A stretch of 64,000 nucleotides of DNA from Tanypteryx hageni (lineage: Eukaryota; Arthropoda; Insecta; Odonata; Petaluridae), in assembly GCA_028673005.1 (NCBI GenBank), contig CM054118.1, forward strand, positions 56,799,338-56,863,337, written 5' to 3'. Within the stretch, counting starts at the first letter, position 1; the number at the start of each line of letters is the position of its first letter. Below, in pieces: positions 24,582 to 36,915 of the stretch. The position numbers were made by a program, and so were the translations under genes. The notes under the pieces were generated by a model. The model saw nothing but the letters and a program-made list of their open reading frames with translations. It did not search any database and was not told the origin of the DNA.

Positions 24582-26740
24582 ATGACCACTCTCAATCGGT
24601 GGTCTCAAGAAAAGGCGGTTCTCACCGTAGGAGACAATCAAATATTATTTTATCATGAATTATCTAAATGATTATGTCAACAGTATTGCTGATATCCCGA
24701 AGACTCTGGAAAGTTTCTTCCACGACTGAGTATCACTTGAGTACCGCTTCGCAAACCATCATAAATCCCACCAGAAACTTGGAAAGAATACGCACTTAAT
24801 TCCCATAACGCCTCTAATTCGACGTATGCTTATAATAGCTCAAATGTTTCGCCCCGAGGTAATTCTTTTAACGCACGGATATATTCCGACTCGAATTACG
24901 CTTCGATTACTGCGGGAAATCATCTCTCAATCCGTTCAGCATCCCGATTCCGTTCAATTTTAAGGCGTTAAAAGTTGGCGAAAGAAATAAATGCCGAACG
25001 TCCATAAAGTTTTTCGCCTTTAAAAAAATCACAAGATGCTACTTCCGTGGGAAACATTCCTCTTTATCCGATTAACATTATCTCGCTACATGACTCATTT
25101 TTTCATTAAAAAACTCCCAAATATATACCGTATCCTGATGTTTCTCGTATAAGCAACGTCAAATTTTCCTAGTATTTTATAGCTCCAACAGTTTCCCCTC
25201 TCTCCACCCTCAAGGGCTTCCAAACATGATGAGCCACCTAACTCTTAGAGGGATCGGGAGGTTTTCGTAACCTTCGGCTTGTGAGAGAAAGAGAGAGTGA
25301 GCAGACGCCTACATCTTCCAGGGAAGAAGAGAAGGCGGGGGAGGAGGAGAGAAAGGGAGGAGGAGGAGGAGATAGGAGGGAGGGGATAGAAGTGGAGGCG
25401 TGGGAGGAGGGAGGGCAGGTAAGCTCATCATTCCTTTCTCTCGCTCACGAGAGGTGGCGCCTGCGGCCACATCCCACGGCTCCTGCGAGATGAAGGATGC
25501 GACGCTCTTGGAATCCTCTCCCTTTTTTATCTCTCTCTCTCTCTCCACCTCATCCTCCTATCCTTCCTCAAAACTCAACAACCGAGAGAAGGCGAGATTT
25601 TCGCAATCAGCACGACCGTCTCTCGGGGAGGGAAAAAAGTGAGCGTCGATTTTTTTAAAATCCCTTCAGGCGATTGGGTCGATTTGTTCCGAAAGTTTTT
25701 TTCTTTCGACTAATGATCTCGCGGCAAATTAGGAGACGTACGAATCGTTTAATTAAGGAGATTTTCCATCGGGAAATTCTTTTTAAGACGAGATTTGAAA
25801 GGAACGTGACAGGCGCCGAAACGTTTGATCAAAGATAAAAATCTTTCGCGGCGACAAATTACGCTCATCAAATGTTTTAATAAATCGGGGAACTTGAAAT
25901 GTCGGCGTAAATATCGTTCCTATGTTACAAAACTTACCCAAGAAGTACACGAATGGTTAATCTTCAACAAATTAATAGCGGCTTTGCCTACTTATCAATA
26001 GTTTAATGCAATGAATGGCGTCAGAGTAAACAGTTATATTCGAAAATCAAAACATAGTTAAGTGGACGTGGGAATAATGGAGTCGAATAGATTAACCAAA
26101 CCAACGTCAATATTTTCTAAATGAATAGTACCTAGACAAGTCAAGGTCTATTTTTTTCTTTTTCTTGCAAAGAGAGACATGGAGAGACAAACTTGGCATC
26201 ATGAATATGAAATTGGGCATAAGAAGGTCAACTTCGGATCCTAAACCATGCTCCAATGAGCGATCGAAGTGTTTAAAAAGGAAAAGCTTCCCTTCCAATT
26301 CGGGATTCCGCAGTTTGGATGTCCGCGAAAGTGTTACGTGTGCGACTCAAAAAAAAAACGGAGAAATGAAATTCTGAAATGAGTTAACGCCAGTTTCATA
26401 CAAGAGAAAACACTACGAACTTGCTTGACCAGAAACACAAGAGGCTTGTCACGATGGAAGAGAGCGGAGAAAAATGAGGAACCTGAAAAAACAAGTTCGC
26501 TGTAAAAAAAATTCGTTTCAAGTAGCTTCTTCTTCATGAACGGCGAAAACATTTTTTATTGTAAAAGAGCCTGGAAAATGATGCGTTCATTTATACAATT
26601 TATTTTCGCAGGATATAGACATCATAATATAAACTTTTCCACGTTCAAAGACAAGATTGGAAAGGTGTAATCCATGTCGGAGTACATAGAGTTTCCAAAT
26701 GCCTTTTTTTGAGATTTCACAACGTTCTCAATATTTTTCG
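24582..26740. other. Non-coding; purine-rich 25280-25425 then CT-rich 25425-25575
   Basis: A purine-rich block (gagaggaggag type) on the plus strand switches to a pyrimidine-rich block within 150 bp, a mirror arrangement able to form triplex DNA. Open frames across it are low-complexity. Flanking DNA shows no gene or shared repeat. Confidence 0.5.
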
Positions 26741-27235
26741 AGGTATGTTGTAAAATACAAGTAGGTCTTCATGTAAAGTAGTCGTAATTGTTGCCCGATT
26801 TTAACTAAAATTGGAATCAGATAATTAATTTTAACAAAACTCCCTAATACCAAATTTCATCACAATACGCCAAGCGGTTTCCGAGTTGAAACAAAGGAAC
26901 ATTGTAAACTACATGTAGGTCTTCACGTAAAATGGTCGTCATTGTTGTCCGATTTTAACCAAAATAGGACTCGGTCGACCAATTTTAGCAAAACTCCCCA
27001 ATACCAAATTTCATCAAAATACACCAAGCGGTTCCTGAGTTGAAACAAAGAAACATTGTCAACCGCTTGTAGGTCTTCATGTAAAGTGGTCGCAATTGTT
27101 GTCCGATTTTGACCAAAATTGAAATCGGTCGACCAATTTTAGCAAAACTCCCCAGTACCAAATTTCATCATAATACATCCAGCGGTTTCCGAGTTTTAAC
27201 ATGCGGACGGACGGACGGAAACGACCTCCCCTATA
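26741..27235 (+). repeat. 154-bp tandem repeat, about three copies
   Basis: The block gtaggtcttcatgtaaagt starts at 26761, recurs with changes at 26915 and again at 27069, an exact period of 154 bp. Each unit also holds ttgyccgatttt, accaaatttcatca and an 'agcggttyc(c/t)gagtt' block. The array ends in gcggacggacggacgg followed by single-copy sequence. Units differ by scattered substitutions. Confidence 0.9.
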
Positions 27236-27798
27236 TGCGTTCACTTCGTCCAAAGAACGCATAAAAAACGAGATATACATCACGTATGTGGTTGAAACGT
27301 GCACGGATTTAAATGTCCACTTTTTTAATTCACCGTACAAACTAGCTGAAGTAAATGAAATGTACTTTATGCATGACAAAATCTTACATGATCTGTGAAG
27401 TACAGATTGGAACATTTATTTGGAGCAAGAACAAAATTTGCTAAAAAAATCAGCGAGAGCACAACTTATGATTTCGGAGAAAGAAATTCAAGAGTGACGA
27501 ACGTGCCATTATGTATTTTTCTGCATCGGTTGACATGAATATTTTTTTGGCGAGTGCAATAAAAAACATTTCCTTATACGATCTGCAAGGTAGCAATTAA
27601 AGAATTCATTCAGAGATGAAAACTTGAAAATGTCCCAAACTGCTTCACACGCAAATCCCGCAAAGGAAAAATTGCACCTGGAATCGAATTTTTATACTCT
27701 GGAGAAGAAGTAATGCATCGTTGCTCTTCAGCTTGAAAAGAATAACAAAACAGCACCAAAGTTTGGCGCAATTGTTGGCCACTGTGAACACCATAAAG

Positions 27799-28121
27799 CA
27801 GGGGTCGGCAACCTTTTCTGCATGGCGTGCCACATTTGCAGTTGTGAATGTTTCGGAGGGCCGCATTGGGTGTCAAGAAAGCCTCGACGGGCCGGATGAG
27901 CGAATAAATCAGAAGTTTTCTAGAGATTCTGTGATTTCATTTTAACTAAATCAAGCCTACGTAATTTACTAGCGTTAAAACTTCACCAGAAAAGGCTTTG
28001 AGACCATAATTTTACTCAAAAAATATAAAATTGCCCATGAGAAATTTCCCTGATCACTTTTTCATTACAGCTTTGCGGGCCGCATAAAGCGTTCTCGAGG
28101 GCCGTAGGTTGCCGACCCTTG
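27799..28121. mobile_element. hAT-type MITE with 8-bp target-site duplication
   Basis: Begins caggggtcggcaacct and ends aggttgccgacccttg, giving imperfect terminal inverted repeats of about 16 bp. It is flanked by an identical 8-bp sequence ccataaag at 27791-27798 and 28122-28129. An 8-bp duplication and a CAGGG terminus are hallmarks of hAT elements. There is no coding capacity. Subterminal 'gggccgcat' blocks are inverted as well. Confidence 0.93.
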
Positions 28122-28794
28122 CCATAAAGTATAAGGGAGCTAAGGAGCTTTTAACTCACTAACAGATGGCGCATAATCCTCTATTAAATGAATAGAGACC
28201 ACAGATTCAAATAACTTTTTGTGAGAAATCCAAGTTACTTTTAGGGACCGTAAGAGTCAACATTCCAAGTTTGGTGGAGATTGTTCAAATAGTGTGTGCG
28301 GACAGACAAACATACGATTTCGCTTATTAATTTTAGTTTGTTTCGAATTAACTTCTATTTAGGGCGTTATAAGTTTTTATAATGATAATAGGACCCTTAG
28401 CCCAATGAACAATAAATGCAAGGGGCAGCTTTAAAATATGAACATTTTCATGTATTTAACCGTGGTTCATTGAATTAAATTTAAAGAGAGACGGATTGAA
28501 TTGTTGGTCAAACATTGGAAAATGCGCAGCATTATAACTGTATGAAAAACATTACGCAACAAATTAATTAAAAGTTGACCATTCTGAGTTGGTTATCGAT
28601 ATAAACACGCCGTATATTATCGAATGAACAGATAAATTCGGGACAGAATGACTTTGGAAAAGCAAACAATTCCAACTGGAATAGTGTTGATTTAGATCGT
28701 GAAAGCAAAAAATAAGCGATTTTGTTGTTCCATTGCCTCAAAATTGCACTGTTGCTAAGCATTCGACGAATGAAAATACATTTCTTGTGTTAGT

Positions 28795-28910
28795 AAAAAT
28801 AGGAAGTCACCTTTCTTCCTAAACTTTTGAAACTGACCAGCTATTCATTGCACTACCTCTTAGATATCCATTGCACGCAGACAAGAGGAAATCGTAAAAA
28901 AATATACATA
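28795..28910 (-). repeat. Short dispersed repeat, inverted copy
   Basis: Reverse complement of the family at 2426-2545: caatgaatagctggtcagtt and tttaggaagaaagg read on the minus strand. Ends near a poly-T-like segment. Confidence 0.6.
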
Positions 28911-30027
28911 AAACTTATATCTACAGAGATCATGACACCAGCCACTTTGTTTAGATAAGCATAAGAGAAGATCTTTGGTTAAGATCCTTCTCCATTGATA
29001 TAAAAATTTTAAAATACAACTACCAAAATAACATTAAAATGGTAAACTTTCCGACCCGAATGAGAGAAAATTGCCACGTTCGCATTTAAATTACAAGTAA
29101 TAATTTTCACCGGCATCACGGCCACTGTTTCCAAACCTCCCAGCCATTACTCTGGGAACTGGAAAACAACCATTTACTCAGTGGACGGCACATTTTTACC
29201 GAGAGCGTTAACAGACAAACAAGGAGAGAAAAGATAATAACGCAGTTACAGTTGAACGATTTAACGACGGTCGCTGATCGCGGTAGTTACCTTGTCGTCG
29301 TTATCCATGCCTGGCACTGTGACACCTTGGAATGCGTATGGTTTTGCAACGCGTAGCTTTCACATGTAGTAAAAGCTTGTGAAAAATTGTTCGACGTGAA
29401 AAGGGAATGCTTCAGTTCCATACTGGCCGTCACCTATTAATAAAAATGACTTATTAACAGGAGAAAAAATATTCCATAGATAGCGTTTTACCTAAAGATA
29501 TTCACTTAAAGCCATCGTTTTCGACATTTTTGTTCTGTACAGAACCTGAGGAGTAAGGCTTAAGTGGTAAAAATTAAGCACCAATAGTATAAAAGTTGTA
29601 ATTCGAGAAATAATAACGAAATTGTATCGTTATATCGCAGGATCAATTATTGTCGTTGTCATGGTTAATTTTTCTTATTGTTCGCTAAACATACTATTGC
29701 GATAATTCATAATCTATGACAATCTATTGCATCACAAAGACATTCGTGAATATATGTACGTTGTTATGAGAAGTTCGAAATGGGAAAAGAATATTCATAT
29801 GTTGCCAGATTTAAGTTGTGAGAATATGGGATAAAGTCTGTATCCTGATTAACAAAAACCTAGTAGTTAAGAATTTTTATTTAGCAATGAACACATTTGG
29901 AAGAGCTAATGATAAGAAATAAACACAATATATTACAACTATATCATAAAATTAACTCCACGGACACTTTCAGGGCAACGTAGCAAGGCAATGAAATACA
30001 GGACAAAGTTATATACGATACTTCTGG
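28911..30027. other. Non-coding, AT-rich
   Basis: No gene, structured RNA or repeat recognised. Confidence 0.4.
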
Positions 30028-30038
30028 CAAGTATGTAT

Positions 30039-31598
30039 CATCATCATAGGTAGTCTGTCCGTAGACATGTCCGTGATTATTCATGGTTAAACCTGGTTCT
30101 CCATATACTCCTATTTTCCGCTGTCCTCTTCATATCTTGATAACTCTCTTTCCCTTTCAAATCGTCTATCAGCTGATACCTTTTCCTACCTCTTTCCCTT
30201 TTCCCATCTAGTTTTCCTTCTAACACATCTTTAATCATACTCTCTCTCCTCATGTAATGTCCAACCCAGTTAGCCTTCCTCTTTCTGATAGTCTGTATAA
30301 TCATTCGCTTCTCTCCTATTCTTCGTAGCACTTCATCGTTTTTCATCCTATCTGTCCATTTTATCTTCAGCATTCTCCTCCAAGTCCACATTTCAAAGCT
30401 TTCCAAGTATTTGATGTCATTTTTCCTTAGCGTCCATGTTTCTGCCCCATACAATGCTATACTCCATACGTAGCATTTTATCAACTTCTTGCGGGTATCT
30501 TCCCTTATATTCCCTGTAAGTAGTTGTTTCTTTCTCCTGAAAGCCGCTTTTGCTTTTCCTATTCTAGTTTTGATCTCATCCGTACATTTTGCCTCTCGTG
30601 TTATGATACTTCCAAGGTATTTATATTCTGAAACTTGTTCTAATGGCTTTCCCCCAATAGTTATGTTCAGATTCTCTTCTTTACCCGATATTCGAATGAC
30701 CTTGGATTTTTCTGTATTTATTTCCATACCGTATTTTCTACCTGTTATCACTAGTCCATTTATAATTTTTTGTAGCTCCTCTTCCTTTCTTGCTAGAAGT
30801 ACTTGATCATCTGCGTATTTCACTGTTCTTATAATCCTTCCTCCAATTTTGAAATCCCCTGTGCCTTCTAAAGCTTCTTGCATTAGACTTTCTCCATATA
30901 TATTGAATAGGGTTGGCGATAGGCAGCAGCCTTGTCTTACTCCTCTACCGATATTTATCCGCAGGTGTCCACATTCTCAAACCTAACATTTACAACTTGA
31001 TTCTCATATAGATTCCTAATCAGTCTCCTGTCTTTCCAGTCTACACCTATATCCTTTAATATCTTCATCAACTTTACCCAATTTACTCTATCAAAGGCCT
31101 TCTGCCAGTCTACGAAACATGCGCAGATATCTTGACTGTATTCTATTGCCCTTTCTGATATGATTCTAACTACTCCTATAGCATCTCTAGTTCCTCGTCC
31201 TTTTCTGAAACCGAATTGATCTTCCCCTATTATTTCTTCTGCCTTTTTCTCCAGCCTTTTATTAAGAATCCTCGTGATGATCTTCGATGTGTGTGACAGA
31301 AGGGTTATAGTTCTGTAATCTTTACACTGCATTGCCTTTGGCTTCTTCTTTAGAGGGATCATTGTTACTTCTAGGAAATCCTGAGGCCACTCTCCCGTGT
31401 CGTAAATCTTATTAATTAATTTCGTGATCGCTTTTAGTCCTTCTGATCCTATGACTTTAAGTATCTCAGCCGGTATTCCATCGCTGCCCGTGGCTTTCCC
31501 CTTCTTTAGTTCCACTATCGCCTTTTCTACTTCGCTCTCCATAATACTTGGTCCTAAGTTGTCTTCTTCAATGTTTTTCTCATTTTCCAGTTCTATTT
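30039..31598 (-). pseudogene. 5'-truncated LINE retrotransposon (reverse transcriptase)
   Basis: The minus strand encodes the reverse transcriptase of a non-LTR retrotransposon. Fingers and palm motifs appear in order: GKATGSDGIPAEILK, CKDYRTITLLSHTSKI, QFGFRKGRGTRDAI, ACFVDWQKAFDRVNW, GVRQGCCLSPTLFNIY, the catalytic YADD block, and EYKYLGSII. The C-terminal KCYVWSIALYGAETWTLRK region follows. A frameshift near 30957, between the finger and catalytic halves, breaks the frame. The tail is an ATG repeat (minus strand). An 11-bp duplication caagtatgtat flanks it at 30028-30038 and 31599-31609. The endonuclease domain is absent through 5' truncation. Confidence 0.95.
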
Positions 31599-31609
31599 CA
31601 AGTATGTAT

Positions 31610-33640
31610 ATAAACGCAATTTAATTTTACGCTCATTAATGTATCTGATGTAGCCTTAATGTATTCTATATTACTTGAGAAACAAAGTTTATATATATCG
31701 AGCGATTTTTACAGTACACTACATAAACAATTCTATTACTTGGAATTAAAAATTAAAACACCTGCACCGTAAAATGATCCAGATGACCAATCATACGTCA
31801 ATGAATAAAAGAAAAAGATTTTCAAACTAATACTTACAAGTTTGCTGGACAGGAGTGGTCCGCAGAGACTTGTTTGTCGAAAGGTTTAAAAAAGGGAGGG
31901 TTACACACACACACACGCACAATCACTCGGGGACTCGGGATCATTTTACAGAGCAGGAGTTTTAATTTTTAATTCCACGTCATCTAGCCGTAGTCTCCAA
32001 ATTTCTATTTTTTGACAAATTCTATTACTGTTATTGGAATACCCGGCAGAATAAATTGGCGCGATAAGCTAAGAAGAGTTTTTTGTATAAATTTAGTAGC
32101 ATTTCAAAATTTCTACTGGAGTAAGTATACAAAAGTTTCTATACTTAGAAATAATGAATAATCAACCACTAAGTGCTGCAAGACGTCGATATTCTACAAA
32201 CAGTATTAGCGGGTTTCAAAGTTGTGCTACTCCATTGCAGGCGGAAAACATTCTCCAAGGTCGCTACTAGCGGCGCCACCGTACAGGACAGGAAACAAAA
32301 CTTGACCGTTTCAAAAATACAAATTTGTCGCGTTACATACATTTCTTCCTTTCATTAACGAGAATTTCTTGTATACTATCGCACATATCATGCTATTTGT
32401 ATGTATTTGGCTTTTACCGCCTGTTATATTATCACAACTCAAATTGTGTATCTTACCGACGTTTCATTATTTATTTTTAAGAGCTTAAAAATTGGGGCAT
32501 TGATTTTTCTTACATTTCCGAGAACGAGATAATACGTCAAATACTGTACTAGGACACCTTGGATATAGTTGACCTCAACTTTTTGGACCATTTATTTGAC
32601 TCAAAGTCGTTGTAATATACATATTTAAAAATGAAATAATGCACACCTATATTTTATAAATAATGAATGTCACTCGGAGGATCAATAAAGTATTTTGGTT
32701 CGTACTGACATTAAGAATTTTCCCTACATTCTTAGATTTGTTTGCAACACTACTATCAGCTTACCTTATATCACAGAAAATTAACACAATAAACGAACTC
32801 ATTTATTTCTAAAAAATGAACAAGGGTTTTAAAAAATGCACAAGCAAGGAAACTAAAAATACTTAAGATAATATGTCAATAAATTTTACTTTATTCGACA
32901 AAAAGTATAGTAAGCATAAATATATTACAATATCACAAAAATTCCTTTTGTACAATATTTACTTTGTGTGAGCATAGACAAATAATACAAACTCTTAAAA
33001 AAGTTCTTAAAATTTATAAGGAAAGCAATTAAATTTGAAATAATAACATAAAACAATAATTCCTAACTAGTAAACGCATATGTATAGTTTTCCATTAATA
33101 CCTGATATAAGGTACATTCTGCTGCCAATAGGGCTAAACCCTAAGCATTATTTAATTCACAAGAGAATTTTCAATCTCATCTTGTGACTGAAAAACATTC
33201 AAGAAACAGCACTTAAAAATCAAAAGAATGAAAGAAGTTCTTATCTCAGGTATCACTGATAGCCACAACAAGGCAAAGAAAAACCAGATGTGTGTTTTGG
33301 CTACCCCCCTACTCAGCCAATAAATCTTAGGTTCCAATACCTTCCCTTTCAAATTCACATACCCCCTTCCCGACATGCACCCTCAACGGGCAAACACCCA
33401 CGAATTCCTCCCTCACACAAAAACAACAAAAATATCCTTACAATCAGCACTGTAACTAGTTATTTTAGCAACTGGGGCAAACTACCAAATATGCGCCCCT
33501 TCATCAAAAACTCTAATACCTATATTTTTTTACTATATGAATTTTTGGTGAACAACTAATAAATAAAAATAAACTATAAATGATGTAATTAAAAAAAAAC
33601 AAAAAATAGTTTGTCGAAACTTTATACTTTGTTCTCACAA
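31610..33640. other. Non-coding, AT-rich
   Basis: No gene or recognised element. A short CA run (acacacacacac) lies near 31903. A near-identical 22-bp segment about 'gagttttaatttttaattcc' at 31949-31972 is inverted against 'tggaattaaaaattaaaaca' at 31740-31760, bounding a possible small inverted-repeat element of about 230 bp. Confidence 0.4.
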
Positions 33641-33644
33641 TAAT

Positions 33645-33812
33645 GTGAGAATTTACAACAAACTCCTAAACCTTCACACTGTTAAATACACTACATGATT
33701 TTCTGCCCCTCCTCATTCAATACATCTACTGATGATGAGAGCTTCACTCTTGAAATGTATACATAAAAAAACCAGATTTGTACAGTTTAGGAGTTTGTTG
33801 TAAATTCTCAAT
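33645..33812 (+). mobile_element. Inverted-repeat fragment with hammerhead-like core
   Basis: The sequence gagaatttacaacaaactcc near 33648 is repeated as its reverse complement near 33790-33810. Between the arms the plus strand carries CTGATGA at 33729-33735, a possible stem-loop (gagag, cttca, ctctt) and GAAA at 33752-33755. These are the two invariant boxes of the hammerhead ribozyme around a paired stem II. Inverted terminal repeats with hammerheads are known for Penelope-like elements. The element's coding part was not found nearby. Confidence 0.5.
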
Positions 33813-35204
33813 TTTTTGTCGGTCTCATATATCACAATAATGCATTTAATCTGTCGAAGTAAATCTGGCCAAATTAGCGGGAGCCACGCTGGTCCCTGGA
33901 GGGACTGCACAGCCGCTATCACACGTATCCCCATGCATCTGTATTTATAGTGGAAGATATAAGAAAAAGAAAATTCTTTAAATCGTTGTTGGTTTTTAGA
34001 GGGCTTACAGAGCGTAATGTCTGGAACAAGTACAGCAGTGAAATCGCCCGTCATTGTGCAGTGCAACCTTGCACAACTTGCCATTAACAATTTTTCCTCT
34101 TCTTTAATTGTGCCCGGGGCAGATGTCCTGCTTGCCCTGCTAATTGTTCTATTAGAAACTACTTTTGGTGAATTACTACTGAAGACAACTGCATTGTGGC
34201 CAAAATGCACATCAGATTTTTCGTAACCTTGTAGCTATTGGAAATACCTGAGATAAGTACATTTTTCAAACTTTTGATTTTTGTGTGTTTATTCTTGAAC
34301 CCAAGCATTATGACTAAAAAAATTATCAAAATCAAACCAGATCCATAAAATGTGCTGGAAGTCGCTTTATAGCCCATCAGACTGGATATTTTAATGATAA
34401 GCAACTCAGCAGCAAATAAAAATAACTGAAATTTTTTGTAATACTTTCCTGGTTAAATCCTTCCTCAAAAATGTTCTTTATACAGTTGTTTGAGCTATGT
34501 GCATTAGAAAATATAGACTCTCATGGAACATACTTAATTACATAGTGTAGCTTATCAATGAAGGCATAAAACAATTTTTTTCAATGAGATTGCAAAGAAA
34601 TTACCAAAGCTTTTTCTATATAACACCAAGCAGTCTTGAATTTCCATGGATAGCCAAAACTGAAAAAAGAAGTAAAAGTTAAGTTCCAAGAAATTATAAG
34701 GTACTTTAAATATAAAACTTTGAAGAAAGAACAACTTAATAATAATTTTCAGGTTCTACTGCATACTGTCAATACTTCTGTAATATGGATAAGATTTCTT
34801 TATACCATAGAAAGAAAAATTTCACCTTTTGTTTCCTCTTCCAATTCATTTATTAAATTTTGATCCATAATTAAAATGTTTTGAAGGTAATATACAGTAT
34901 GGAGAGCATAAAAAAAGGCAGATTTAACTCTTCTGATGACATTTTAACTATTTTATAGCCAAATTAATATTGTTTGAATTAAGTTGGAGTTATGTATTTA
35001 TATCAAAATACCATGAATCAAACACATTCCCTGATGGAAACTATTGGTATTATATTTGCTTGAGCTTTTTTTGAAATAAAAAATTGCAACAAAGAAATGA
35101 AAGATTCTTGCAGATTGCAACTGGTGGAGATTTTTGGATGCAAAGATTAAAAAGAGAGTAATCAGTAAAGGGCTCATCGAGTGTTTTCCGTGAAAATGGA
35201 TAGA
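33813..35204. other. Non-coding or unrecognised
   Basis: Overlapping open frames lie at 33713-34210 (minus, 165 codons) and 34017-34226 (plus). Neither shows a recognised motif and they overlap on opposite strands, so at most one could be real. The rest is AT-rich and featureless. Confidence 0.35.
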
Positions 35205-35328
35205 ATTGATTATAAATCAGGGAAACGGAAGACCAACATATTGAGCCACATATAAAAAATGTTTTAAACATTTTTTATATGTGGATCAACATATTGTTCT
35301 TTCGTTTCCCTGATCTATAATTATGGAA
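35205..35328. repeat. Long perfect-type hairpin (arms ~58 bp)
   Basis: The left arm (aaatcagggaaacgg ... cacatataaaaaatgttt) and right arm (aaacattttttatatgtgg ... gtttccctgatct) are nearly exact reverse complements centred at about 35265 with essentially no loop. It is a foldback structure inside or beside dispersed repeat family 2. Confidence 0.85.
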
Positions 35329-35349
35329 TCGTTCCACTTAGTTACTTTG

Positions 35350-36000
35350 AAGACTATCAATTTCATGGATAGAATTAGTATGTTTTTTATTTTTCATTTC
35401 ATTATACCAGCACATATTCGGTCACTAGAGCCTCGTTTGTTATATAATGGGGGTACCGCATGAAGATGAAGTAAGCGTTTAAATGAGAGAGGCTTAATAG
35501 CAAGGTTAGCGTTGCAACGCACATCACCATTCCACATAAACATACATTTTACATGAAAATATACTTTCTTGGATAATTGATACTTCCAAAATGGCATTAA
35601 ATGTAGAATGCAATCAACTTTGCCTTACAATTTTGAATGTTTCTCTATCTCCCTTTGTAAAGATTTCAAGAATAAGTGGCATCAATGTGGAAATGTACAC
35701 CCTAAGATTCAGCTTTCCTTCTCTTATACCTTCAGAGAGATAAGTAAAACAATTATTTCAAACATACCTCACATTCAAGTTCATCCCTTCATTGTAAATT
35801 ATACATTCTTTTTCACTTACAAAGAGCTTTGTGCGCATGAAAAGAATTAATGTATTTGCGCTTATTTCTTTGTTGTAGATAATCCAGTTCCTTTCATGTT
35901 CTGGGTGCACAAGAAAGAAAATCAAATGTATTTGTAGTTGATCTTGTTTACTTAAGTTGTTACAAAGGCTGTTTTTGTTGACAGAATTCAATAAAACCAT
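35350..36000 (+). repeat. Dispersed repeat family 2, long copy
   Basis: Shares its first half with 18100-18400 (catggatagaattag; ccagcacatattcggt) and its second half with 46250-46520 (ttctttgttgtagataatcc; gcacaagaaagaaaat; ttacaaaggctgtttttgtt). Together these show one element more than 600 bp long. No conserved reading frame was seen. Confidence 0.6.
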
Positions 36001-36158
36001 GTAAGAAATTTTCTAAGTTCAAAATAAATTACAACTTTCGGTTCTGTTCGCATAGCTGGGGCAGCGAAAGGTAAACAAGGCGACGCTAGCGCTGGTGACA
36101 AGAAAGCGACGAGAAATGTAACTAGTACATGGCCACCCAGGTTAGGTAAGTTTAATTA

Positions 36159-36670
36159 CCGTATTGACCCAAATATAGTGCGATGTTTTTTTCCTCAATA
36201 TGTACCTTTGAAAGTCGTATTCGCACTATATTCAAGTACTTGTTGCATTCGTACTATATTAGAATACTTGTACCTTTAAAAAAATAACTGCGTATTGGCG
36301 CGTTTCATGACGTGTTTCAGCGCATATGTTTATAATTGCTACATTGTAAGTGAATTGGACGTTTATGTTATGATGCTACATTGTACAAATATACTCGGTA
36401 GGGGTCTGAGGACACTTGAAAATAGATCAAGGTCAAATTGCAGCAACCACAGCACCGGCACAACTTCACGCAGGGTTGCGTTAGAAAATGAGGACCGTCT
36501 AAACGTGGTGTCAAATTACCCCCCTTTAGTACACAATTCATGAGTTAACAGGTAATTTAAATGTGTAAAATAGAGAAAATTAAATGTTTTTTCATCTTTT
36601 TCTAAAATTCCTTTCAAAATACTTGGGGTCACACTATATTCAGGGTCGCATTATATTTGGGCTAATATGG
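36159..36670. mobile_element. Pogo/Tigger-type MITE, 512 bp
   Basis: Ends ccgtattgacccaaatatag and, inverted, ccatattagcccaaatataa, giving about 25-bp terminal repeats. TA stands on both sides (36157-36158, 36671-36672). CCGTATT-type termini with a TA duplication are typical of pogo-like elements. It carries no transposase. Confidence 0.85.
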
Positions 36671-36774
36671 TAGGTGGTATTGGTTTCTTCCCATGTTCAC
36701 TGTGGACCCCCCCTCGGGTTGGGTTGCCTTCATCTTCTGTGATATTACTCGCCATACTATTTTCATTAACTAAA

Positions 36775-36915
36775 ATGCCTCCATTAGAGTATCACCAATT
36801 GCCACTGGGAGATGAAGCTAGTGTAAGGTTTTTGAAGGAACGGCGAGTGATTGCAAGAGAACACAAGTGCTGCAGATGTCACCCAATGCATCTCCACTTT
36901 GGCTATGATTTCTGA
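36775..36915 (+). pseudogene. Small ORF with CxxC/CxxH-like block, possible transposase N-terminus
   Basis: A 46-codon open frame begins with ATG at 36775. It reads SVRFLKERRVIAREHKCC followed by RCHPMHLHF. A 'FLxERxVI' helix followed by C-C-x-C-H-x-M is reminiscent of the zinc-ribbon N-terminal region of IS1016/ISXO2-like (Merlin) transposases. The frame ends before any catalytic domain, so if the identification is right this is a remnant or a first exon. The identity is uncertain. Confidence 0.3.

Noticed and set aside
33713..34210. 165-codon minus-strand frame
   Set aside because: No recognisable family, and a plus-strand frame overlaps it; its 3' part lies in the inverted-repeat fragment with the hammerhead-like core.
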